A DNA stretch of 32,700 nt from an uncultured Myxococcales bacterium. Its GTDB lineage: Bacteria > Myxococcota_A > Polyangia > Polyangiales > Houyiibacteriaceae. The stretch covers positions 1 through 32,700 of the forward strand of contig CALCTH010000620.1 in the NCBI GenBank assembly GCA_937893795.1. Direction: 5' to 3'. Under the pieces are notes generated by a model. It had not been told where the DNA came from. It saw only the letters and a list, made by a program, of their open reading frames with translations, and made no database searches. Below, in pieces: positions 17,501 to 24,250 of the stretch; position 1 is the first letter of the stretch, and every line of letters starts with the position of its first letter. The position numbers were made by a program, and so were the translations under genes.

Positions 17501-19153
17501 TGTGCGCTAGAGCCGAGCGGCGACACCACCTGCTGGGGCTTCGGTGACGCCGTAACTTCGTTGGACGGCAGTTCAAGCGTCCATCACGTAACGATGGACG
17601 GATCGGCGGGCTGTCTGCTGACTGAGGCTGGAGGAAGGTGTGTGCTGAGGGCTCCTCCTGTAGCAACTTTCCTTACACTCAGCCTTCCTACTCGACGGGA
17701 GGAACGCCTCGCGCAGCTTGCTCCATCCTATGAGGTTGAGAACAGAAACTACGTGTGCGGTCAGCTCCGTAGCGGCGCACGCACGTGTTTCGGGTTCAGC
17801 AAGGGAGGCTCCGGCATGAATATCGATGCCGTGGTTCCTGAGGATGGCACTTCTACGTTTGAGGGATTCGCTGCCCTTCCCGACCCCAGAGATGGCGGGG
17901 CGGGATTGCTGAGGGCAAAGTCTTACGCGGACTTCGTTTTCCTGACACCGCGTTGGCTGGCCCGTCGACCCTCCACGTCCATGGCAATCTCAGGCAATCT
18001 TGGTACTGCACTCATCACTGCAGGTCAGGCAAGCGAATGGGGTGCTCTATCGAAATGGCGAGGTGCAGAGGCAGACGCACCTACTCCAAGCGTAGCCGGA
18101 GTAGATGCGCGCACCGGGGATGGGGGCGGGGACGATCTTGCCGGTTTACCTGCGCCCACCATCTCCGTTCTTGCGGACACATACTGCGTGGTTGATGCGC
18201 ATTCCGACGTGCTGTGCTGGGGCTACAATCGCCATGGTCAAACCGGGTCTGGGTTCCTGGGAGAAATCGCCTATCCGCCCTTTGTGCCCATGATCGAAGC
18301 ATCGTATTTTAACGCCGTTCAGGAACCCACACCTTTTCAGGATGTATCCGGCAATGGCCTCGACGTTAGCGTTGGAATGAACGGCACGACGTGCGTTCTG
18401 ACAAATGCCTTCGCATTCGACTTTAACAACACTCTCAGATGCGTCGGCCGAACCGATGATATTCAGTTTGCCGACCCGGCTGCCATTCCACCCGGCTACG
18501 CAGTCGAGGCTCATCCCATCGACGGTTCACAGCACATTGTTTGGCCTGTTGAGTTCGATACTCAAGGGATAAACCCAATTGGAATCACAGTGGGGTGGGC
18601 CCATGCCTGCTTCCTGGGCGACGATACTCGGGTGTACTGCTTCGGGAGTAACCAGCAGTATCAACACGGCACAGGCGACGATTCGCCCTACGTGACCCCT
18701 CGACCGGTCGTCGAAGTGAGCGGAGTGCCTCTCTCCGAGGTCGTCGAGGTGGAGGCCGGAGTAAACTTGACGTGCGCCCGGACAGCCTCTGGGGAGACGA
18801 GTTGCTGGGGAGACCCGGCCGCGTACCCCTTCCTCAGCACGATGGGTGCGGTCGATATGGCGCTTAGCGCGAGCACGAGACTGACCGTCGCGGACGACCA
18901 TGCCTTGGCGATCTCAAAGGGGGAGGTCTACTCGTGGGGCGTGGAGAACATCAGTGAGCTCCCGCTGGTGAGTGGACTCGCCGTAACCCCCACAGCCTCG
19001 GGCAAGAACGCTACGGATCTCACGTCTAGCCGGACAGCGGCCTGCCTCGTTACCCCGGCCCTCGGGCTCACCTGCTACAGCGACGACGTTCCTGCGAGCG
19101 GACACGACGCAACTTGCCCATCCCCGGGATGTGCCGACGTCGTCTACCCGTGA
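14555..19153 (+). CDS. Giant RCC1-repeat lipoprotein with cysteine-paired repeats
   Basis: About 1532 residues. The N-terminus looks like a lipoprotein signal (AIATCAIMSFTLQGAC); the -3 position is Gln, so lipidation is likely but not textbook. From about residue 65 the protein is a chain of some 27 RCC1-like repeats, each built as C-A-(L/V) ... C-W-G-x-N-x-x-G-Q-L-G, for example CALTDEGHVYCWG, CASTNAGSTYCWGANDQGQL and CAVTELGEVHCWGSNSSGQI. Nearly every repeat has two cysteines about 10-12 residues apart, suggesting one disulfide per blade in an extracellular protein. RCC1 repeats form seven-bladed propellers; this number suggests three or four in series. The start ATG at 14555 has AAGGA eight bases upstream. 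Base composition is 47-60 percent GC in sampled lines, below its neighbours. The function is unknown, probably surface binding. Confidence 0.88.
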   Translation: MTNCTQRVHTNITRAIATCAIMSFTLQGACVGDTKSESESGAVGARSATGAGSGARTFTVAATEVAVGRSHDCWLARATGGVLCRGSNSHGQLGRGGSVGGDDPVPAPVASSEWFVSVTAGALHTCALTDEGHVYCWGQGLGGAPGSTLPQRVSSFTAIQVTSGTDHVCAIRQDRRAVCWGAGTDGQLGNGSSVDQPGPVLVVDSLETQHRFLKLDAGPRATCGIRTTNDVVCWGANDGKQLVDSMSPAFNVPVDFGDDAVDVAVGNEHTCVLRFDSRIGCRGNPTEGRLGSFAIADFLLEGTTAPPASLTAGDDHTCASTNAGSTYCWGANDQGQLGHAGLASGSIAGSAASPPYADSGTRALRVTSPSDLQGVVAGERRTCALSAGTSPFPSCWGRTTPTEDAALAWLKRGGAPASIDLGVGFGCAVNLSGQVLCWGRAGSHLGTVGASERHNPITVTGLPAGRQFLKVDVGDNSACALDDQRELWCWGEAELGQLGVPLGGGATASGPRLARVNVVDFSVGRSTVCAVEGTGSVVCWGEDAGLKNGAGDGSAAVTLATGTWKRVAISGPHGCISDASSRVACWGTNWAGQIGQPLGVASTATPTNVAMPPGSGGPRTFGLAAGDSSTCAFEAGPSNTEGTVFCWGGYAGPATFVPIDQGVFHTADLSISRGNRPCIIGYNSFVSRPSLLCHDESIFDGFSEDGTAATVGFSSTQPLAVATAERAVCIINAEGSLMCSGDIQRSERAILGRPSGSRSPASGLPLDGQILTETPLNGAVQTAAGEEMTCELSVDGTVSCWGRYWESGVQAEDWRERVVMTRAMSIALGTDHACAVTELGEVHCWGSNSSGQIKLDPLAPATPEDLPQLTWTGPAYQIALGDGVSCALKSESNELLCWGDSTIFCSGTPLIATDLMTREVMAMDVGNKHGCFIEETEGVFCFGENGDNQVGPPSGGACSFVIDSDASPSARISEVAAGARGSCALEPSGDTTCWGFGDAVTSLDGSSSVHHVTMDGSAGCLLTEAGGRCVLRAPPVATFLTLSLPTRREERLAQLAPSYEVENRNYVCGQLRSGARTCFGFSKGGSGMNIDAVVPEDGTSTFEGFAALPDPRDGGAGLLRAKSYADFVFLTPRWLARRPSTSMAISGNLGTALITAGQASEWGALSKWRGAEADAPTPSVAGVDARTGDGGGDDLAGLPAPTISVLADTYCVVDAHSDVLCWGYNRHGQTGSGFLGEIAYPPFVPMIEASYFNAVQEPTPFQDVSGNGLDVSVGMNGTTCVLTNAFAFDFNNTLRCVGRTDDIQFADPAAIPPGYAVEAHPIDGSQHIVWPVEFDTQGINPIGITVGWAHACFLGDDTRVYCFGSNQQYQHGTGDDSPYVTPRPVVEVSGVPLSEVVEVEAGVNLTCARTASGETSCWGDPAAYPFLSTMGAVDMALSASTRLTVADDHALAISKGEVYSWGVENISELPLVSGLAVTPTASGKNATDLTSSRTAACLVTPALGLTCYSDDVPASGHDATCPSPGCADVVYP

Positions 19154-19364
19154 CGCTCTGTTCATCGCTCTCGCACGCCCGACGCTGCACCCTGGCCCAC
19201 CAGGACCCGGGTGCGGCGCCCTTCTTCGGACCGGCGAACTGGGATGTCGGGGTACGGGTTCGTTTCCTAACGAAGCCGTCGCCTCAGTGTGGTGCTGGAA
19301 CGACTCGGACCCGGGTAGCGGAACGACATGCGATACGTCCGAGTTGCCGAGTGTCCGGGGCTAA
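19154..19364 (+). pseudogene. Out-of-frame continuation of the RCC1-repeat gene
   Basis: Just past the RCC1 stop, a different frame stays open to TAA at 19362-19364 and encodes more of the same kind of repeat: GCGALLRTGELGCRGTGSF, then VWCWNDSDPGSGTTC. The latter resembles LTCYSDDVPASGHDATC just before the stop. This suggests the protein once ran on, or still does, if the sequence has a one-base insertion near 19148. No independent start is convincing. Confidence 0.55.
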
Positions 19365-19394
19365 CCCTAGGGCGCCGACCGCGACTCGTCGTCC

Positions 19395-21224
19395 ATGAGC
19401 GTGACCCCGTCCACTGCCAACGTGCCACCTCTAACCGACCCGCACACGGTCGCGGCACCGGCACACGATGCCGGTGCGCGGCTGCGGCGCGCCGGCCGCG
19501 TCGTCGGCCTCATCTCGCCCTACCGGAAGCGCTTCGCGCTAGCGACGGTCTTCCTGGTCGCCGGGAGCGGCCTCGGCCTCGCCTACCCGCAGGTCATCCG
19601 CCGCATGATCGACGACGGCATCGCGGGCGGCGGCACGGCGGCCTTCGACCGCATCGGGCTGCTCCTCGTGGTCCTCTTCGCGTTCCAGTCCGTCGCGATC
19701 TGGGGGCGGCACTACCTGATGAGCTGGCTGGGCGAACGTGCCGTGGCCGACCTTCGTCGCCGCGTCGTCGACCGGCTCGTGCGCCTCCCCGTCGGCTGGT
19801 TCCAGGCGCGCCGGAGCGGCGAGCTCGTGGGCCGCATCGCCGGCGACGTGGCCATCATCGAGGGTGTCGTCGGCACCGAGCTGAGCATGGCGATGCGGAA
19901 CCTCATCCAGCTCGTCGGGGGCGTGACGCTCCTTCTCGTCGAGAGCCCTTCGCTCACGGGCATCATGCTGCTCGTCGTCCCGCCGCTGATGATCAGCCTG
20001 GTGCTCTTCGGCCGGAAGATCCGCCTCATGAGCCAACGCCTCCAGGACGCAGTGGCCGACACGAACGGGCGCGTGCAGGAGATCCTCGGCGCCATCGCCA
20101 CGGTGCAGGCCTTCGGGCAGAGCGATCGCGAGGCCGGTCGCTATGGCGAGGGCGTCGAGACGAGCTTCGGCCAAGCCCTCGGCCTCGCCCGCTGGCGCGC
20201 GACCTTCATGTCGACGACGAGCTTCGCGGGCTTCGCCGCCGTGGCCGTCATGATCTGGCTCGGCGGTCGCCGCGTGGCGGCGGGCGAGATGAGCGCGGGG
20301 AGCCTCACGGCGTTCCTGCTCTACACGACGCTCGTGGCCGTCGCGCTCGCGAGCCTCACGAGCCTCTGGAGCGGCATCCAGCGCGCGGCAGGCGCGACGG
20401 AACGCCTCTTCGCGATCATCGAGACCGACCCGGCCATCCAGAGCCCGGCCGAGGCCGCGCCGCTGCCGATGGGCGCGAAGGCGGGCGAGCTGCGCTTCGA
20501 CGGCATTCGCTTCCGCTACCCGAGCCGGCCCACGCAGGACGTGCTCGGCCGGCCCGAGCGTGGCCTCGACCTGCACGTGCAAAGCGGCGAGACGGTGGCG
20601 CTCGTGGGACCGAGCGGCGCCGGCAAGAGCACGCTGACGGCGCTCGTGCCCCGCTTCTTCGACCCGAGCGAGGGCGCCGTGCGCATCGGCGGGACGGATC
20701 TGCGCGCGCTCGACCTGGAGGCGCTTCGCAGCCTGATGGCCATCGTGCCGCAGGAGCCGGTGCTCTTCAGCGGCACCATCGCCGAGAACGTGGCCTACGG
20801 GCAGCCGGACGCGAGCCAGGCGGCCATCGAGGCGGCCTGCCGCGACGCCAACGCCCACGACTTCGTCGTCGGCTTCCCGGAGGGCTACGACACGCTCTGC
20901 GGCGAGCGCGGCGTGCAGCTCAGCGGCGGCCAGCGTCAGCGCCTGGCCATCGCGCGCGCGCTGCTTGCGGACCCGCGCATCCTCATCCTGGACGAGGCCA
21001 CCTCGAACCTCGACGCCGAGAGCGAGGCGCTGGTCCAGCAGGCGCTTCAGCGGCTGATGAAGGGCCGGACCACGCTGCTCATCGCCCACCGGCTGAGCAC
21101 CGTCCGCCACGCGGACCGCATCGTGGTCCTCGAGGCGGGGCAGATTGCCGAAGAGGGCACGCACGACGCGCTCCTCGCCAAGGCCGGCCTCTACGCCCGG
21201 CTCGTCGACGCCCAGCTGAGCTGA
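19395..21224 (+). CDS. ABC transporter, MsbA-like half-transporter (permease fused to ATPase)
   Basis: 609 residues, the typical length of an exporter half-molecule; it should work as a homodimer in the inner membrane. Residues 35-330 hold the six-helix ABC type I exporter domain, with hydrophobic stretches such as FALATVFLVAGSGLGLA and FAAVAVMIWLGG. The ATPase domain has Walker A GPSGAGKST (Lys411), signature LSGGQRQR (509-516), Walker B ILILDEATS (Asp533, catalytic Glu534) and switch His565 in IAHRLST. All catalytic residues are intact. Relatives carry lipids, peptides or drugs; the substrate here is unknown. The start ATG at 19395 has no clear Shine-Dalgarno. A small lipoprotein gene follows after 70 bases. 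Confidence 0.94.
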   Translation: MSVTPSTANVPPLTDPHTVAAPAHDAGARLRRAGRVVGLISPYRKRFALATVFLVAGSGLGLAYPQVIRRMIDDGIAGGGTAAFDRIGLLLVVLFAFQSVAIWGRHYLMSWLGERAVADLRRRVVDRLVRLPVGWFQARRSGELVGRIAGDVAIIEGVVGTELSMAMRNLIQLVGGVTLLLVESPSLTGIMLLVVPPLMISLVLFGRKIRLMSQRLQDAVADTNGRVQEILGAIATVQAFGQSDREAGRYGEGVETSFGQALGLARWRATFMSTTSFAGFAAVAVMIWLGGRRVAAGEMSAGSLTAFLLYTTLVAVALASLTSLWSGIQRAAGATERLFAIIETDPAIQSPAEAAPLPMGAKAGELRFDGIRFRYPSRPTQDVLGRPERGLDLHVQSGETVALVGPSGAGKSTLTALVPRFFDPSEGAVRIGGTDLRALDLEALRSLMAIVPQEPVLFSGTIAENVAYGQPDASQAAIEAACRDANAHDFVVGFPEGYDTLCGERGVQLSGGQRQRLAIARALLADPRILILDEATSNLDAESEALVQQALQRLMKGRTTLLIAHRLSTVRHADRIVVLEAGQIAEEGTHDALLAKAGLYARLVDAQLS

Positions 21225-21294
21225 GCGCGCTAGCGAGCGCTGTGGTCACGAAGAGGGTGGCTCCGTCTCCGCCGAAGCATAGAACGGTCGCACC

Positions 21295-21618
21295 ATGCGA
21301 CGTTCCTTCCTTGCACTCGTTCTGGTCCTCGGCGCGCTCGGATGTGGTGACGAGGCGTCCTCCCCTCCGGCTGACGCCGGCGAGGACCTCGGTCCCGGAT
21401 GCGAGCTTTTGCCAGGCGAGCTCGACCCCCTCTCCTGGTACGAGCGCGCTCCCGAGGGCGACGCGGTCTGTGCCGGACGCGCCGACTGTTTCCTGTCGCC
21501 GGGCGCCGGCTCTCCGATCTCCGGCTGCCCCTCGGACTGCTCCTGCCTTTGCTGGGCCGAGGAATGCTACGAGTACGCCTGCACCGCCGACCTCTGCGAC
21601 GAGCGCGTCTTTCGCTAG
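21295..21618 (+). CDS. Small cysteine-rich lipoprotein
   Basis: A 107-residue protein. The signal peptide MRRSFLALVLVLGALGC has a good lipobox (LGALGC), with the lipidated cysteine at residue 17. The mature part begins with an acidic linker (GDEASSPPADAGED) and has eleven further cysteines, notably CPSDCSCLCWAEECYEYAC, suggesting a small disulfide-bonded domain. I do not recognise the family. It lies between the ABC exporter and a hydrolase whose start follows after seven bases, so it is probably cotranscribed at least with the hydrolase. Confidence 0.78.
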   Translation: MRRSFLALVLVLGALGCGDEASSPPADAGEDLGPGCELLPGELDPLSWYERAPEGDAVCAGRADCFLSPGAGSPISGCPSDCSCLCWAEECYEYACTADLCDERVFR

Positions 21619-21625
21619 GGGTGGC

Positions 21626-22336
21626 GTGGCGAACGACGCGCAGCCCATCGTCGTGCTCGGCGGCTTCCTGGTCACGACCGATGTCTACGCGCCCATGGCG
21701 GCCGAGCTTCGGCGCCTGACGGGCGCGCGCGTCGAGGTCGTCCCGACCTCGCGCCCGCTCTGGATGCAGACGAGCTTCGTGTCCGGATGGCGCCGCGTGC
21801 TCGACCGGGTCGATGCGCTCGCCCGAGAGCTGAGCGCGGACTCGCCCACGAGGAAGGTCACGCTCGTGGGCCACAGCTCCGGCGGCGTGATGCTCCGTCC
21901 CTACCTGGCCGACACGGACTTCGCGGGCGCCTCGTGGGGTGGCGGCGCCCGCTGCGACCGCCTGGTCACGCTCGGCAGCCCGCACCAGGCCGTGCGCGCG
22001 AGCCCGCTCCGTGCCCGGGTCGACCGCGAGCTTCCCGGCTGCCCGCTCGCCGATCGCGTCGACTACGTGGCCGTCGCCGGCCGCTACGACGTCGCCTCAC
22101 CGGCCGCGACGCGCTTCGGCCGCCGCTCCGCGGCGCGCTCCTACCGCGCCCTCGTGGGCGACGAGAACGCCGCGGGCGATGGCCTCGTCCCCGTGAGCTC
22201 GGCGCTCCTTCGCGAGGCGCGTCACGTGGTGCTGGATGACACGGCCCACGGCGGCTTCATCGGCAAGCCGTGGTACGGCTCGCCCGAGCGCGTGAGCGCG
22301 TGGTGGGCGGCAGTCGCAACGCCGACCCGAGGCTGA
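21626..22336 (+). CDS. Alpha/beta hydrolase, lipase-like
   Basis: About 236 residues. The fold begins with IVVLGGFLVTTDVYAPMA, and the nucleophile elbow is VGHSSGG (GxSxG, Ser84). A late DTAHGG likely supplies the catalytic His, with an acidic residue between; DGLVPVSSA is a common feature of lipase and PGAP1-like hydrolases. No signal peptide is present, so it is probably cytosolic. The start GTG at 21626 follows AGGGG and lies seven bases after the lipoprotein stop; much longer frames upstream run through the ABC gene and are artefacts. The substrate is unknown; a lipid ester is a reasonable guess from the fold. Confidence 0.85.
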   Translation: MANDAQPIVVLGGFLVTTDVYAPMAAELRRLTGARVEVVPTSRPLWMQTSFVSGWRRVLDRVDALARELSADSPTRKVTLVGHSSGGVMLRPYLADTDFAGASWGGGARCDRLVTLGSPHQAVRASPLRARVDRELPGCPLADRVDYVAVAGRYDVASPAATRFGRRSAARSYRALVGDENAAGDGLVPVSSALLREARHVVLDDTAHGGFIGKPWYGSPERVSAWWAAVATPTRG

Positions 22337-22372
22337 GCACTTCGCGTAGCCCAGCCAGCCGGCCGGGCGTCC

Positions 22373-23377
22373 TCAGTCCGCGACGAGCACGTCGTCGACC
22401 CACGCGCGCGCGTCGCGCCAGCAGCGCTTGGCCTGCTCGCGCCAGAGCAGCGCGTGAAAGGCGTGGGGCTCGCCGGGGTACTCGGGGGCATCGACCCGTA
22501 CGCCACGGCGGCGGAGCGAGGCCGCGAGGCGGCGCGTGTCGTCGAGGATGGGGTCCGCGTCTCCACACGCCGCGAAGAAAGGAGGCAGCGGCCGCTCCGG
22601 CGTGTCCGCGCCCTCGAGCACGACGAGCGGGTCGGCGAGCGCCGCCTCGGCACCGGAGGCGCGGCCGAGGTAGCCGCGGGAGACGGCCTGCATGCGGTCG
22701 CGGACCACGACGCTCTCGGTCTGCGCCATGAAGCGGCGGATGTCGCTCACCTGCAGCAAGCCGCAGAAGGGCATCACCCCCGCCGGCACAAATCCGCGGT
22801 CGAAGGTGGCCCGCGCAAAGGGCTCGCTACGACGAAAGCAGGTCGCGAGCGCGAGCGCCGTGACGAGGTTCGCGCCCGCCGACTCGCCGGCCACCACGAT
22901 GCGGCTCGGGTCGCCACCGTGCTCGGCCACGCGGTCCAGCGTCCAGGCCCACGCCGCGCATACGTCCTCGAGCGCCGCCGGGAAGGGGTGCTTCGGCGCG
23001 AGGCGGTAGTTCACGTTCACCACGAGCAGGCCCTCGCTCCCGCCGCGCGGCCGCGCGAAGCCGACGCCCATCATCCAGTGCGTGTCTTTCGAGAGGATGC
23101 GAAAACCACCACCGTGCACGTGGAGGACGACGGGGAGCCGACCCGTGGCGCCCTTGGGCCGATAGACGTCCAGCCAGTGCGCCTCGTCGCCTCCCTCGCG
23201 GTAGCTCAGGTCGCGCTCGACCTCGACGTCCTCCATGGCGCGCTTCGCGTTGGGATGAAGACGCGCGCTGCGGCTGAGGCCTTCGAGCAAGGCTTCCACG
23301 GCGAAGGCGCCGGCCCGTTGCCGGGCCGCGATCAGCTGAGCGCGCGGAGACACGCGCGCAACGTAGCAGCCGCGCAA
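22373..23377 (-). CDS. Alpha/beta hydrolase, hormone-sensitive-lipase family esterase
   Basis: 334 residues. The oxyanion-hole motif HGGG is at residues 88-91 (LHVHGGGF) and the nucleophile motif GESAG at 164-168 (Ser166), followed by the catalytic Asp in DADPILDDT and His in EPHAFH. This combination defines the HSL or family IV esterases, which cleave short- to medium-chain esters. A strand-helix unit, VNVNYRLAPKHPFPAALED, is also typical. The start is ATG at 23377; GTG at 23353 is a possible alternative. It converges with the other hydrolase, the stops being 36 bases apart, so the two are separate transcription units. Probably cytosolic, with no clear signal peptide. Confidence 0.9.
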   Translation of the reverse strand: MRGCYVARVSPRAQLIAARQRAGAFAVEALLEGLSRSARLHPNAKRAMEDVEVERDLSYREGGDEAHWLDVYRPKGATGRLPVVLHVHGGGFRILSKDTHWMMGVGFARPRGGSEGLLVVNVNYRLAPKHPFPAALEDVCAAWAWTLDRVAEHGGDPSRIVVAGESAGANLVTALALATCFRRSEPFARATFDRGFVPAGVMPFCGLLQVSDIRRFMAQTESVVVRDRMQAVSRGYLGRASGAEAALADPLVVLEGADTPERPLPPFFAACGDADPILDDTRRLAASLRRRGVRVDAPEYPGEPHAFHALLWREQAKRCWRDARAWVDDVLVAD

Positions 23378-23463
23378 CGCCTCGCGACGGCCGGGGGGCG
23401 GGATGATCGCGATGCCCGATCGCTGTTACGCTCGGGGCTCACGGGCGCGTCGCGCCCTGACGC

Positions 23464-23467
23464 GGAG
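23464..23467 (+). promoter_or_regulatory. Shine-Dalgarno GGAG that points to an ATC start codon
   Basis: GGAG lies eight bases before ATC at 23476, an ideal spacing. An in-frame TGA at 23458 rules out any earlier start, and no ATG, GTG or TTG occurs in frame between that stop and the RRM core. Confidence 0.55.
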
Positions 23468-23475
23468 CAGAGACG

Positions 23476-24237
23476 ATCTCTTCCAAGGTCTTCGTCGGGA
23501 ACCTCAACTACCGGACCACCCGGGACGAGCTGGTCGCGTTCCTGAGCCCAGCCGGCACCATCGTGGACGCCTTCCTCCCGACGGACCGGGAGAGCGGGCG
23601 CCCGCGCGGCTTCGGCTTCGTGACCTTCTCGTCGCCCGAGGAGGCGACGGCCTGCGTCGAGCAGTTCAACGGCGCGGAGCTCGGGGGCCGGCGCCTCAAC
23701 ATCAACCCCGCCGAAGAGCGCGGCCGGCGAGGCCCGGGCGGACCGCGGGGCCGTAGCGGCCCGCCCGGACGCGGTGGCCCGCCTGGACGCGGTGGCCCGC
23801 CCAGCGATCGACCGCACCGCGAGCGGCGACGCTCGTCACCCATCGCCGAGTTCAAGCGCGGCAGCCGACGCCCCGGTGAGGTGGAGGGCGGCGACGAGGG
23901 TCCGCCGCGACGGCGCGTCGAGGGCGATGGCGCGCCGCGGCGGCGCTTCGACGGAGAGGGACCACGGCGTGACGGGCCACGCGGGGAGGGACCGCGCCGC
24001 TTCGACGGTCCCCCGCGGCGCAGCGGGCCTCCGCCCGACGTGGCGGCTCCGGACGAGCAGGCGGCCCTCGAGGCCGACTTCGAGGCGCGCCGCTTCCAGG
24101 ACGACGGCGGCGCCGACGACGCCCCCGTCGAGCTCGACGAGTGGGGCTCGCCGGTCGGCGGCGACTGGCAGCGCGGCAAGAAGAAGAAGGCCAAGGGGAG
24201 CCGGCGCGGCCTTCGCGGCAAGAAGCGCAACCTCTGA
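23476..24237 (+). CDS. RRM RNA-binding protein with Arg/Gly-rich tail (apparent ATC start)
   Basis: About 253 residues. Residues 3-80 are an RNA recognition motif: RNP2 is KVFVGNLNY and RNP1 is RGFGFVTF, both complete. The rest is a disordered tail rich in Arg, Gly and Pro (GGPRGRSGPPGRGGPPGRGG), then acidic and ending in Lys/Arg (KKKKAKGSRRGLRGKKRNL), resembling RGG-box proteins. Bacterial single-RRM proteins bind RNA and are often linked to cold or stress. No standard start exists upstream of the RNP2 strand: the frame is closed by TGA at 23458, and the first GTG, 23563, would remove half the domain. ATC at 23476 reads I-S-S-K-V-F-V-G, where relatives have M-x-x-K-V-F-V-G. The kinase gene follows after 13 bases. 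Confidence 0.82.
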   Translation: MSSKVFVGNLNYRTTRDELVAFLSPAGTIVDAFLPTDRESGRPRGFGFVTFSSPEEATACVEQFNGAELGGRRLNINPAEERGRRGPGGPRGRSGPPGRGGPPGRGGPPSDRPHRERRRSSPIAEFKRGSRRPGEVEGGDEGPPRRRVEGDGAPRRRFDGEGPRRDGPRGEGPRRFDGPPRRSGPPPDVAAPDEQAALEADFEARRFQDDGGADDAPVELDEWGSPVGGDWQRGKKKKAKGSRRGLRGKKRNL

Positions 24238-24250
24238 CCGGGCGCACGCC

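Noticed and set aside
19539-21164. 541-residue open frame antisense to the ABC exporter
   Set aside because: Composition dominated by His, Arg, Glu and Ala, no motifs; the sense strand has all ABC signatures.
19328-21625. Very long plus-strand frame leading into the lipase-like hydrolase
   Set aside because: The first 760 residues are Arg/Pro-rich shadow of the ABC exporter in another frame; only the part from GTG 21626 is protein-like.
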